Origin: Rhodanobacteraceae bacterium
Lineage (GTDB): Bacteria; Pseudomonadota; Gammaproteobacteria; Xanthomonadales; SZUA-5
Reading direction: 5' to 3'
DNA length: 64,000 nt
Assembly: GCA_024234055.1 (NCBI GenBank)
Contig: JACKOW010000001.1
Span: 62,001 to 126,000 of the forward strand
The notes under the pieces are model-generated. The model was not told where the DNA came from, did no database searches, and saw nothing but the letters and a program-made list of their open reading frames with translations. This document shows, piece by piece, positions 56,346 through 64,000 of the stretch; positions within the stretch are counted from its first letter, which is position 1; each line of letters starts with the position of its first letter. The translations under genes were made by a program, and so were the position numbers.

Positions 56346-59300
56346 TTACTGCGGCTGAGGGCTCTCGCGCCGGTTCAGGTAAACAAAGTACAGCACCGGG
56401 ATCACCACCAAGGTCAGCAGCGTGGACACCAGAATGCCGAAAATCAGCGAAACGGCGAGACCGTTGAAGATGGGGTCATCGAGAATGAACAGTCCCCCGG
56501 ACATGGCCGCCACGGCTGTCAGCGCGATGGGCTTGGCCCGTACGGCGCAGGCTTCGACCACCGCATCGGCCAGTGCCGTGCCCTCGCGCATGGCCTGATT
56601 GATGAAATCGACCAGCAGGATCGAATTGCGCACGATGATGCCGGCCAGCGCGATCATGCCGATCATGCTGGTGGCGGTGAACTGTGCGCCGAGCAGGGCA
56701 TGCCCGGGCATGACGCCGATGACCGTCAGTGGAATCGGCGCCATGATGATCAGGGGCACGACGTAGTTGCGAAATTGCCCCACTACCAGCAGATAGATCA
56801 GTACCAGACCGACCGAATAGGCCAGGCCCATGTCGCGAAAGGTCTCGAAAGTGATCTGCCACTCGCCATCCCATTTGATGGCGAAGCGGGCCGTGTCCAC
56901 CGGCGCCTTGAAGAAATATTGATCGATGGCGCTGCCATCCAGGCCCTGATCGGCGATCTCGCCGACAATGCTGAACATGCCATAGAGCGGGCTGTCGACG
57001 GCGCCGCCCTCATCGGCAAAGACCATGCTCACCGGCAGCAGGTCCTTGTGATAGATGGAGCGCTCCCAGCGCGCATCGCGGATCTGGACCAGCTCCGACA
57101 GCGGCACCAGTTCGGCATTGGCGGCACGCACCTGCAGCGTCAGCAGATGCTCGAGCTCGGCCTGGTCGCCCGGCGCCAGGCGCAAGCGGATCGGCATGGC
57201 GTACTTGGCCGCACCGTCACGCAGATAGCTGGCGTCCAGGCCGCGCAGACCGGTGGCGATGGTGTCGACGATCTGCTGCTGGGTGATGCCCAGGCGCGCC
57301 GCCCGCTGGCGGTCGACGATGAGCAGATCGCGTCGGGCGTCGGCTTCCACGGTGGTGTCGATATCGACAATGCCGGGAGTCTGTGCGAATCGCGCCTGCA
57401 GCTGGAGTGCCAGTTCACGACCGCGCGCCGCGTCTGGGCCGTAGATTTCGGCGACCAGTGGCGACATCACCGGTGGACCGGGCGGTACCTCGACCACCTT
57501 GACCGACGCCCCGTAGCGCGCGCCGATGGCGGCCAGCGCTGGCCGCGCGGCGCGGGCTATGTCGTGACTCTTGCGGGTACGTTGGTGCTTGTCGACCAGA
57601 TTGACCTGCAGATCGCCGACATTGGCGCCAGCGCGCAGATAGTACTGGCGTACCAGGCCGTTGAAGTTGACCGGTGCCGAGGTGCCGGCATAGCCCTGGA
57701 TGCTGGCGACCTCGGGCTGTCTGGCGACCTCGGTCGCGAGTTCGACCAAGGCGCGGTTGGTGCTTTCCAGGGTACTGCCTTCGGGCATGTCCAGCACCAC
57801 CTGAAACTCGGACTTGTTGTCGAAGGGCAGCATCTTCAGCACCACCAGTTCGACCACGGCCAGACTGGCCGAGGCGGCGACCAGCACCAGCATCGACAGG
57901 AACAGCAGCAGTCGGCGGCGGCCCGCCCGCGCGCCTTCCAGGAACGGCCGCAGCACCCGGTTGAAGAGCCGGTGGAGTCCGCTGCTGCGCTGGTCGTCGC
58001 CGTGGGTGCTGCCGCCATGATCGGCGGCGTGATGGCGGATCAGTTTCAGCGACAGCCACGGCGTGACCGTCAGTGCGACGGCCAGTGACAGCAGCATGCC
58101 GACACTGGCATTGATCGGGATGGGCCGCATGTACGGGCCCATCAGGCCGCTGACGAAGGCCATCGGCAGCAGCGCCGCGATCACGGTGAAGGTGGCCAGG
58201 ATGGTGGGTCCGCCGACCTCATCGACCGCAGGCGGGATGGCTTCCTTCAGCGAGCGACCGCCGAGCGCCATGTGCCGGTGGATGTTCTCGACCACCACGA
58301 TGGCGTCGTCCACCAGGATGCCGATCGAGAAGATCAGCGCGAACAGGCTGACCCGATTGATGGTGAATCCGAGGAAATAGGAGGCGGCCAGCGTCAGGGC
58401 CAGAGTCAGGATGACCGCCGTACCCACGACCAGCGCTTCACGGCGACCGAGCGCGAACAGCACCAGCAGCACCACCGAGAGCGTGGCGAAGATCAGTTTC
58501 TGGATCAGCTTCTGGGCCTTGTCGGTGGCAGTCTGGCCGTAGTCGCGGGTGATCTCGACTTCAACGCCGTCCGGTATCACAACGCCACGCAAGGCCTGCA
58601 GCCGCTCGGCAATGCTGCTGGTGATGTCCGCCGCGTTGCTGCCGGGCTTCTTGGCAATGGCCATGGTCACGGCCGGCGCTGTACCCGTCGCCGGACCGTC
58701 GTGAACAGCCTGGTGCCAGACGTAGCTGGTGGGCAGATCGCCGCCGCCACGCACATCCGCCACATCCGACAGGTACACGGGCTGGCCGCGATTGAGGCCG
58801 ATCACCAGTTCGCTGACTTCGGCGGCATCCTGGAGGAAGCCACCTGCTGTCAGCGGAATTTCCCGATCTTCGACCACTCTGGCGCCCGCTTGTGCCACCT
58901 GATTCGCAGCCCGCAGGGCGTTGCCGAGGTCGCCCACCGTGAGCCCGTAGCCGGCCAGTCGGGTCGGGTCCAGCTCTACCAGCGCGACTCGGTCGGGTGC
59001 GCCGATGGTGTAGACATCGCGGGTGCCGGGCACGCGCTTGAGCTCGGCTTCCAAGGTATGGGCCACTTCGGCCAGCTCGGTGGCGCCGCGTGCTGGATCG
59101 TCGCTCCACAACGTCAGACTCATCACCGGAACATCGTCTATGCCCATCGGTTTGATCAGCGGCTGACCCACGCCCAGCCCCTGGGGCATCCAGTCCTGGT
59201 TGGAATAGACCTGGTTGTAAAGGCGGACGATGGCATCGCGCCGCGCCTCGCCGACGATGAACTCGACGGTGATGACCGCGCCGCCGGGGCGACTCACCGA

Positions 59301-59564
59301 ATAGACATGTTTGACGCCCTCGATTTCCGCGAGCGTCTGTTCCAGTGGCACCGCCACCAGATTCTCGACATCGGCCACGTCGGCACCCGGGAAAGGCACA
59401 AACACGTTGGCGAAGGTCACCTCGATCTGCGGCTCTTCTTCGCGCGGGGTGATCAGGGTCGCGGCGATACCCAGCAGCAGTCCGGCCAGCGCCAGAATCG
59501 GTGTCAGCGGATTGGACTGGAAGCTGCGCGCCAGCCTCCCGGAGAAGCCCAGTGCCTCACTCAT
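56346..59564 (-). CDS. RND-family efflux permease
   Basis: A 1072-residue RND transporter with 12 membrane helices in two halves and large periplasmic loops. TM4 carries GILVDDAIVVVENIHRHM with the two proton-relay Asp residues, and the N-terminal cytoplasmic segment continues into TM1 (PLTPILALAGLLLGIAATLI). The sequence is of the HAE/CusA-like general type rather than AcrB-specific. It overlaps the adaptor by 8 nt and is the last gene of the DUF2892-adaptor-pump operon. Confidence 0.92.
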   Translation of the reverse strand: MSEALGFSGRLARSFQSNPLTPILALAGLLLGIAATLITPREEEPQIEVTFANVFVPFPGADVADVENLVAVPLEQTLAEIEGVKHVYSVSRPGGAVITVEFIVGEARRDAIVRLYNQVYSNQDWMPQGLGVGQPLIKPMGIDDVPVMSLTLWSDDPARGATELAEVAHTLEAELKRVPGTRDVYTIGAPDRVALVELDPTRLAGYGLTVGDLGNALRAANQVAQAGARVVEDREIPLTAGGFLQDAAEVSELVIGLNRGQPVYLSDVADVRGGGDLPTSYVWHQAVHDGPATGTAPAVTMAIAKKPGSNAADITSSIAERLQALRGVVIPDGVEVEITRDYGQTATDKAQKLIQKLIFATLSVVLLVLFALGRREALVVGTAVILTLALTLAASYFLGFTINRVSLFALIFSIGILVDDAIVVVENIHRHMALGGRSLKEAIPPAVDEVGGPTILATFTVIAALLPMAFVSGLMGPYMRPIPINASVGMLLSLAVALTVTPWLSLKLIRHHAADHGGSTHGDDQRSSGLHRLFNRVLRPFLEGARAGRRRLLLFLSMLVLVAASASLAVVELVVLKMLPFDNKSEFQVVLDMPEGSTLESTNRALVELATEVARQPEVASIQGYAGTSAPVNFNGLVRQYYLRAGANVGDLQVNLVDKHQRTRKSHDIARAARPALAAIGARYGASVKVVEVPPGPPVMSPLVAEIYGPDAARGRELALQLQARFAQTPGIVDIDTTVEADARRDLLIVDRQRAARLGITQQQIVDTIATGLRGLDASYLRDGAAKYAMPIRLRLAPGDQAELEHLLTLQVRAANAELVPLSELVQIRDARWERSIYHKDLLPVSMVFADEGGAVDSPLYGMFSIVGEIADQGLDGSAIDQYFFKAPVDTARFAIKWDGEWQITFETFRDMGLAYSVGLVLIYLLVVGQFRNYVVPLIIMAPIPLTVIGVMPGHALLGAQFTATSMIGMIALAGIIVRNSILLVDFINQAMREGTALADAVVEACAVRAKPIALTAVAAMSGGLFILDDPIFNGLAVSLIFGILVSTLLTLVVIPVLYFVYLNRRESPQPQ

Positions 59565-60624
59565 GGTCGGCCCGCCGGCTGACCAGGGCCGCTGCGGCGG
59601 CCAGTGGGTCGGTGACGATGGTCTCCCCGCCACTCAACCCGGCCAGCACTTCGACGCGATCTCCGAAGGTGTGTCCCAGCCGCAGCTGGCGCAGGCTGAG
59701 CTGCTGCTCACCCAGCACATAGACGGCACTGATTTCGCCCCGCTGCACCAGCGCGCTGCGCGGCAGCAGCAGGCGCTCACTGGCACCGACGTCGAACGCC
59801 ACCTTGACGGTCATGCCCGGATGCAAGCCGGTCTCTTCCTCCGGCAGTTCGATGCGAATCTTGAAGCTGTGGGTGTTGGGGTCGGCGTAGGGGAACACCG
59901 TGACCGACGTCGCGGCGATCCGTCGCGCGCCATCAGCACCCAGCAGCACACTGGCCTGCTTGCGATCACGAATGGCGGCGATATCGCTCTGGGGAACTTC
60001 CACTGCCAGTCGCAGCTGGCCCAGGGACAGCCCGGAGATCAGCTGCTGTCCGGGTCGCACCGACTCGCCCACCTGCACATGTCGGGCCGTGACGATGCCC
60101 GTGAAGGGTGCGCGGATGACGGTGTAGTCCACCTGCTCGCTGGCGCTGCGTACGCCGGCCCGGGCGGCCTCCAGCGCCGCACGGGCGGAATCCCGTCGGG
60201 CAATGGCCTGATCCATCTGCGCCTTGGCTACCAGCTTGCGCTCATAGATGCTCTGGATGCGCGTGTATTCCGACTCTGCCTCACGGGCCGCAGCCTCGGC
60301 AGCGCGCAACTGCGCCTGAGCCTGGCGATTGGCTGATTGCTGCTCGACATCGGTGAAGCGCACGACCACCGCGCCGGCGGGAACGTAATCGTCGACGTCG
60401 AAAGGCAGTTCCAGCACCCGGCCCGCGGTCTGTGCCGACAGCGTGGCTTGATTCACCGCCTCGACCACGCCGTCCCAGACACGCTCTCGCGCCGTGTTTT
60501 CGGGCACGATCGTCAATGTAGGCAACTCGGGCAGCGGCGCCGGATTGGTGGCTGTCGGCGTTGTGCTGCCGCAAGCCGACAGACTTGCCAGCAGCACGAT
60601 GAGAGTGGCGAATCGAAGGGTCAT
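59557..60624 (-). CDS. RND periplasmic adaptor lipoprotein (MFP)
   Basis: A 355-residue membrane-fusion protein: lipoprotein signal with lipobox LSAC (Cys18), barrel-sandwich start WDGVVEAVNQATLSAQTAGR, coiled-coil hairpin (about 90-170), and the beta-barrel and proximal domains with VDYTVIRAPFTGIVTARHV and PGMTVKVAFD. It links the pump to an outer-membrane channel (none adjacent). It begins 1 nt after the DUF2892 stop. Confidence 0.92.
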   Translation of the reverse strand: MTLRFATLIVLLASLSACGSTTPTATNPAPLPELPTLTIVPENTARERVWDGVVEAVNQATLSAQTAGRVLELPFDVDDYVPAGAVVVRFTDVEQQSANRQAQAQLRAAEAAAREAESEYTRIQSIYERKLVAKAQMDQAIARRDSARAALEAARAGVRSASEQVDYTVIRAPFTGIVTARHVQVGESVRPGQQLISGLSLGQLRLAVEVPQSDIAAIRDRKQASVLLGADGARRIAATSVTVFPYADPNTHSFKIRIELPEEETGLHPGMTVKVAFDVGASERLLLPRSALVQRGEISAVYVLGEQQLSLRQLRLGHTFGDRVEVLAGLSGGETIVTDPLAAAAALVSRRADHE

Positions 60625-60625
60625 G

Positions 60626-60835
60626 TCAGCGGAAGGCCTGTCCGGCAGGGAGTCCGGATTTCTTCAGGATGATGGCCAAGGGGCAGAAGCCTGTGAAGGC
60701 CGACTGCAGCAGATTGAGGCCGACAAAGGCAGTCAGCAGCAACCACCACGGTGAAAACCAGTGCGCCAGAGCCACGCTCAGCAATACCACCGTGCCGGCA
60801 AACGCAAGAACGATACGGTCGATGTTCATGTTCAA
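60626..60835 (-). CDS. DUF2892 two-helix membrane protein
   Basis: A 69-residue protein with two membrane helices (IVLAFAGTVVLLSVALAHWF; WWLLLTAFVGLNLLQSAFTG) and the FCPLAIILKKSG motif typical of DUF2892/YgaP membrane domains. These domains accompany rhodanese and sulfide genes. GGAG 6 nt upstream supports ATG 60835. Leader of the pump operon, under the repeated RCTAATWTA motifs. Confidence 0.88.
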   Translation of the reverse strand: MNMNIDRIVLAFAGTVVLLSVALAHWFSPWWLLLTAFVGLNLLQSAFTGFCPLAIILKKSGLPAGQAFR

Positions 60836-60853
60836 CTCCTTCTCTTAGCTAGT

Positions 60854-60877
60854 GCTAATATAGCCACGACTAATATA
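60854..60877 (-). promoter_or_regulatory. Operator-like motifs RCTAATWTA upstream of DUF2892
   Basis: GCTAATATA (60854-60862) and ACTAATATA (60869-60877), 15 nt apart, in an otherwise GC-rich region just upstream of the DUF2892 start. The related GCTAATTTA occurs between the SQR and ArsR genes at 62266. Likely ArsR-type binding sites. Confidence 0.55.
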
Positions 60878-60920
60878 AAAGCAAGAGTCCAAACAGTCCT
60901 GCATCGGCGGGATCCTGACG

Positions 60921-62192
60921 CTACTTCAGTTTGCCGATACCCAGGGCCTTGAGCACGTACTTCTCATAGATGGGCTCGGTATTGCCGCTCTTCATCTTGG
61001 CCAGGAAGTACTTCTCGAAGGCAATCTTGGCGACATGTACCCAGCGGCCGACCTTGGCCCAGGTGACGTTGCGCGGCGGCATCTGCGGAATGGCCACGAA
61101 GGCCGCACCGGTATCGCCCATGTCGGCCAGACAAATGGCGTTCCAGGTGGCTTTGGCCGACGGCGCCTTGCCCTCGATGGCGGCCTTGAGGTTGTGGACG
61201 ATGGCCGACACCATCGATTCGATCATGAAGCCGGTCTTGGGCACGCCGGTGGGTACCGGCGTGGGCTCGGTCGGGGCAATGGCCACGCACACACCCGCCG
61301 AACAGATGTGAGGGAAGCCCGGGTTGCGCTGGAATTCGTCGATCAGCACGAAGCCACGCGGATTGCACAAGCCCTCAACCGCGGCCACTGCAGCAACGCC
61401 GGTGAACGCCGGCATCATCATCGCGAACTTGAAAGGCAGAACATGTTCGCGAAGGACCTCGCCGTGATCGTTGTGCTCGATGGCCGTGACCTGATTCTCG
61501 GTGAATTCACGCACCTTGCAGTTGGTGATCCACTTGATGTGGCGCTGTCTGAACTCGGATTCGAGCAGGCCCTTGGAATCGCCCACACCGCCGAGGCCCA
61601 TATGCCCGACGTAGGGTTCGCTGCTGACGAAGGTGATCGGCACGCGGTCGCGAAGCTTGCGCTTGCGCAGATCGGCGTCGAGGATCATGGCGAATTCGTA
61701 GGCGGGACCGAAGCAACTGGCACCCGCCACCGCGCCGACCACGATCGGTCCCGGATTCTTCAGGAATTCCTGATACTGCTCCCAGGCGCTGGTGGCATGT
61801 TCGGTGGTGCAGATGGACTGGGTGTGGCCGTTGATCGGGCCAAAGCCCGGGATCTCGTCAAAGGCCAGCCTTGGGCCAGTGCAGATCACCAGATAGTCGA
61901 AATCCAGCGTCTTGCCGGACACCGTCGTCAGCGACTTGTTCGCCGCATCAATGCGGGTTGCTGCCTCCGGAACGAAATCGATGTTCTTCTTGCCCAGGTA
62001 CTTGCCGGCATCCACCTGGATCTCCGGCGGTTTGCGCCAGCCCACCGCCACCCAGGGATTGGACGGCGTGAAACTGAAGCGGGGGCCATCACCAACGACG
62101 GTGACCGAATGCTCCGGACCCAGTGCCGCGCGCAGTTCGTAGGCGGCGCTCATGCCGCCGATGCCGGCGCCGAGGACGATGATGTGTGCCAT
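60921..62192 (-). CDS. Sulfide:quinone oxidoreductase-like flavoprotein
   Basis: A 423-residue FAD enzyme of the SQR family: dinucleotide motif LGAGIGGMSAAYEL, second motif TGPRLAFDE, and cysteines in GASCFGPAYEF and ICSAGVCVAIAP at positions comparable to the SQR redox pair. It would oxidise sulfide or persulfide and pass electrons to quinone at the membrane. Nearby DUF2892 and a two-Cys ArsR regulator support a sulfur role. No sulfur dioxygenase gene is in view. Confidence 0.85.
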   Translation of the reverse strand: MAHIIVLGAGIGGMSAAYELRAALGPEHSVTVVGDGPRFSFTPSNPWVAVGWRKPPEIQVDAGKYLGKKNIDFVPEAATRIDAANKSLTTVSGKTLDFDYLVICTGPRLAFDEIPGFGPINGHTQSICTTEHATSAWEQYQEFLKNPGPIVVGAVAGASCFGPAYEFAMILDADLRKRKLRDRVPITFVSSEPYVGHMGLGGVGDSKGLLESEFRQRHIKWITNCKVREFTENQVTAIEHNDHGEVLREHVLPFKFAMMMPAFTGVAAVAAVEGLCNPRGFVLIDEFQRNPGFPHICSAGVCVAIAPTEPTPVPTGVPKTGFMIESMVSAIVHNLKAAIEGKAPSAKATWNAICLADMGDTGAAFVAIPQMPPRNVTWAKVGRWVHVAKIAFEKYFLAKMKSGNTEPIYEKYVLKALGIGKLK

Positions 62193-62263
62193 GCTCTTCT
62201 CCCAGGGTGTTTGCACCAGTATGGGGCATTCATACCCCGGGGAGCATTGCTCTATATCAACTT

Positions 62264-62280
62264 GTGCTAATTTATTAAGA
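62264..62280. promoter_or_regulatory. Operator-like motif GTGCTAATTTATTAAG
   Basis: Contains GCTAATTTA (62266-62274) and the partial dyad CTAAT/ATTAA, in the divergent SQR-arsR promoter region. Shares GTGCTAAT with 60852-60859. Likely binding site of the ArsR-type protein at 62305. Confidence 0.5.
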
Positions 62281-62304
62281 TCGCCTGGAAATGATGGTTC
62301 GCAG

Positions 62305-62622
62305 ATGAATCACGCACTCGACATGGAGCAGATGCGGGACAGCGCCGGTGCCGCCGCGCGCTTGCTGAAGGCACTGGCCAACGAGCATCGCCTGCTCGTG
62401 CTATGCCATCTGCTGGAAGGTGAGCGCTCGGTAGGGCAGCTCAATGCCGAACTCGATCTCAGTCAGTCGGCGTTGTCACAGCATCTGGCGGTGTTGCGCG
62501 AGGATGGTCTGGTGGCTACCCGACGCGAATCCCAGACCATCTATTACCGTGTGGCCAGCGATGCCGTCAGCACCGTCCTGACGGCGCTGCACGGTATCTA
62601 CTGTGCGCCCAGAAGCGCCTAG
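62305..62622 (+). CDS. ArsR-family repressor, BigR/SqrR-like
   Basis: A 105-residue winged-helix protein: LLKALANEHRLLVLCHLLEG and LSQSALSQHLAVLREDGLVA. Cys34 (LLVLCHLLEGE) and Cys100 (GIYCAPRS) sit at positions like the dithiol pair of persulfide sensors BigR and SqrR. It lacks the CxCxxC metal site of ArsR/SmtB. The divergent SQR-like gene fits regulation by persulfide. The TAG stop falls within the CTAG end of the MITE-like element. Confidence 0.88.
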   Translation: MNHALDMEQMRDSAGAAARLLKALANEHRLLVLCHLLEGERSVGQLNAELDLSQSALSQHLAVLREDGLVATRRESQTIYYRVASDAVSTVLTALHGIYCAPRSA

Positions 62623-62868
62623 CCCGCATTTCTCACACCTGTTGCGGAAGATCGCGCAGGGCTTTGCGACTAGCGCAAGGCGCGACGACGAGGAATGGTG
62701 ATTCCATTGCGAGGAGGAGCAACGCAGCGATAGTCGCAAAGAACCAGCGAGGTCCGCAAAGCGGGCAGATGCGGCCGTACACTCTGCGTGCTGTGTGGCC
62801 ACCGATTCGCCTTGCGCCACAACGGAATCGCGGCATCTGCACGCGCAGGTGTGAGAAATGCGGGCTAG
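62619..62868. mobile_element. MITE-like element with perfect 23-bp inverted ends
   Basis: Perfect inverted ends at 62619-62641 and 62846-62868, each beginning CTAGCCCGCATTTCTCACAC on its own strand, enclose about 200 nt without coding capacity. CTAG at both borders may be a 4-bp target duplication of the YTAR kind known for IS5-group transposases. A partial TTTCTCACACC occurs again at 63066. The element forms the arsR stop codon. The rest of 62869-63131 has no gene. Confidence 0.8.
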
Positions 62869-63131
62869 GGGCTTGGTTGACCCGGGCCAGAATCGGGACG
62901 GGGAGGCCTGAATCCAAGGGCGGTCAGGACAGGCAGGCCAACCCAGCAGGATTTTCACTCTCCTCGGCGAGAACGGGTCGATGGGTAAGGATCTTTCGTC
63001 GGCGCAGCCCCCGGTCTGGGCCGTTGCAGCGCCGCTCCTTAAGCGAGGATGACATCGGCGCGCCCTTTCTCACACCGTTGCCGGCGAGTCAGGCTAGCAT
63101 CGGGCGCAATCTTCATCGGGCAACTTCATCC

Positions 63132-64000
63132 ATGACCCTGACGCGCCTGGCCCTGACCGCCTTCTGCCTGAGCCTGCCCATCATGGGACTGGCCAAGGAA
63201 AAGCACCCTGGCATGGACGCCTTGATCGCGGAAGTGGCCGCTGGCGATCAGGCGCGTGCGGCCGAAGTGCGGCAGCTGATGGAAGAGGCGGAGTATCAGC
63301 CCGCGATCATCGAGGCCATGACCCGTCCGGCGGAGGGCAAGCCCTGGTATGTCTACCGCCCGATCTTCCTGACCGAGGCCCGCATAGCCGGTGGTGCCGA
63401 GTACTTCGAGAAGAACCGCGAGCTGCTGACGAAGATTCAGGCCGAACAGGGAGTGCCCGCCGAATACGTGGTTGCCATTGTCGGTGTCGAAACCTTCTAC
63501 GGCCGGATCATGGGCAAGTGGAAGGTGCTCGATGCCCTGACCACGCTGGGGCTCTATTACCCGCCGCGCGCTCCCTTCTTCCGCGGTGAACTGATCCGCT
63601 TCCTGAATCTGCCACGCGAGCGCCACATCGATCTGGATCTGGCCAATGTGCAGGGCTCTTACGCCGGCGCGATGGGTCTCGGGCAGTTCATGCCGACCAG
63701 TTTCGTCAAGTGGGCGGTCGATCAGGACCAGGATGGCCGCATCGATCTGTGGAATTCGGCCGACGATGCGCTGGCCAGTGTGGCCAACTATCTGCGCGAT
63801 CATGGCTGGACCGAAAATGCCCCGGTGACGGTGCCGATGATCCCCGGCCCCGGAGCGCGGCGCCTGCGCGACACCGGTCTGGACCCTATCTTTCCCTTGA
63901 GCCAATTGGTGGAATGGGGCTATCAGCCGGTGGATGGCGTGGTCGTGGCCCCGGATCAGCCCAGCAATCTGCTCAGCCTGGAAGTGGCTGACGGTGAATT
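63132..64000 (+). CDS. Lytic murein transglycosylase B (partial, runs off window)
   Basis: The first 289 residues of an MltB-type enzyme: signal peptide (MTLTRLALTAFCLSLPIMG), the catalytic Glu in VAIVGVETFYGRIMG, then LTTLGLYYPPRAPFF, GSYAGAMGLGQFMPTSF and the Ca-binding-like QDQDGRIDLWNSADDALASV. It cleaves peptidoglycan glycan strands to form anhydromuropeptides. The 3' end lies beyond the window. A lipobox is not evident, so it may be periplasmic rather than an outer-membrane lipoprotein. Confidence 0.93.
   Translation, partial: MTLTRLALTAFCLSLPIMGLAKEKHPGMDALIAEVAAGDQARAAEVRQLMEEAEYQPAIIEAMTRPAEGKPWYVYRPIFLTEARIAGGAEYFEKNRELLTKIQAEQGVPAEYVVAIVGVETFYGRIMGKWKVLDALTTLGLYYPPRAPFFRGELIRFLNLPRERHIDLDLANVQGSYAGAMGLGQFMPTSFVKWAVDQDQDGRIDLWNSADDALASVANYLRDHGWTENAPVTVPMIPGPGARRLRDTGLDPIFPLSQLVEWGYQPVDGVVVAPDQPSNLLSLEVADGE

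Noticed and set aside
55797..58088. 763-codon open frame on the plus strand
   Set aside because: Antisense across the ECF sigma factor and RND pump genes, both firmly identified.
63126..63905. Minus-strand 259-codon frame at the right edge
   Set aside because: It is antisense to the lytic transglycosylase, which shows signal peptide and catalytic motifs on the plus strand.

Overview
The window is high-GC and densely coded, and looks like a Gammaproteobacterium of the Xanthomonadales (Lysobacterales). Pointers are a tonB-exbB-exbD-exbD locus beside pdxJ (an arrangement known from Xanthomonas), a large TonB-dependent receptor, an FNR-type regulator, glnA-ntrB-ntrC under a sigma54 promoter, and many REP-like palindromes of the TGTGGGAGCGG...TCCGCGA type. 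No rRNA, tRNA, CRISPR array or complete insertion sequence was seen.

Layout. 0.2-3 kb: minus-strand run ttcA-rdgC-metallopeptidase. 3-5 kb: DUF465, membrane rhodanese, TPR protein. 5.2-10.3 kb: energy-transduction locus with one TonB, two ExbB and three ExbD proteins, split by an opposing pdxJ. 10.4-12.9 kb: cytochrome-oxidase assembly genes (DUF2909, SURF1, a thioredoxin-fold-like membrane protein, heme O synthase), the last three joined by 4-nt ATGA overlaps. 13-15.3 kb: TagI-like glycosylase, small pentapeptide protein, remnants and REPs. 15.3-20.7 kb: 1055-residue BNR-repeat secreted protein, yidD, DsbA-like oxidoreductase, MoxR ATPase. 20.7-21.8 kb: a group II intron whose reverse transcriptase is almost wholly deleted, seated in a dispersed palindrome. 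21.8-28.2 kb: SulP transporter, secreted proteins, and a Spy/CpxP-like protein divergent from a two-component pair. 29-34 kb: darP, an autoregulated membrane-protein/XRE operon, a peptidase-like hydrolase, natAB. 34.3-37.9 kb: NodU/TobZ-type carbamoyltransferase and AbgT transporter. 38-43.3 kb: an oxygen and stress cluster (FNR, lone receiver, hybrid kinase and regulator, DksA-like and universal stress proteins, with an FNR-type box). 43.3-48.5 kb: rsmG and the nitrogen regulon. 48.7-55 kb: SlyD, TonB receptor, HtrA protease, aroE, YkgJ-like protein. 55-62.6 kb: ECF sigma/anti-sigma pair, then an RND pump with DUF2892, a sulfide:quinone oxidoreductase-like enzyme and a divergent two-cysteine ArsR regulator. 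62.6-64 kb: MITE-like element and a truncated lytic transglycosylase.

The most unusual feature is in the gaps. Many intergenic intervals are bracketed by short tandem arrays, nearly all of 7-nt period (GGGGCAC, GGTTGTC, GGTTGCT, GGGACTC, GGGACAC, AAACGTN) and one of 8 nt. Whatever the gene orientation, the plus strand reads G/purine-rich at the left end of the interval and C/pyrimidine-rich at the right. The intervals also hold several dispersed palindromic families. This layered repeat system and the intron inside one of its palindromes are the best candidates for something undescribed. Functional calls rest on recognised protein motifs; operator and promoter calls are by eye.
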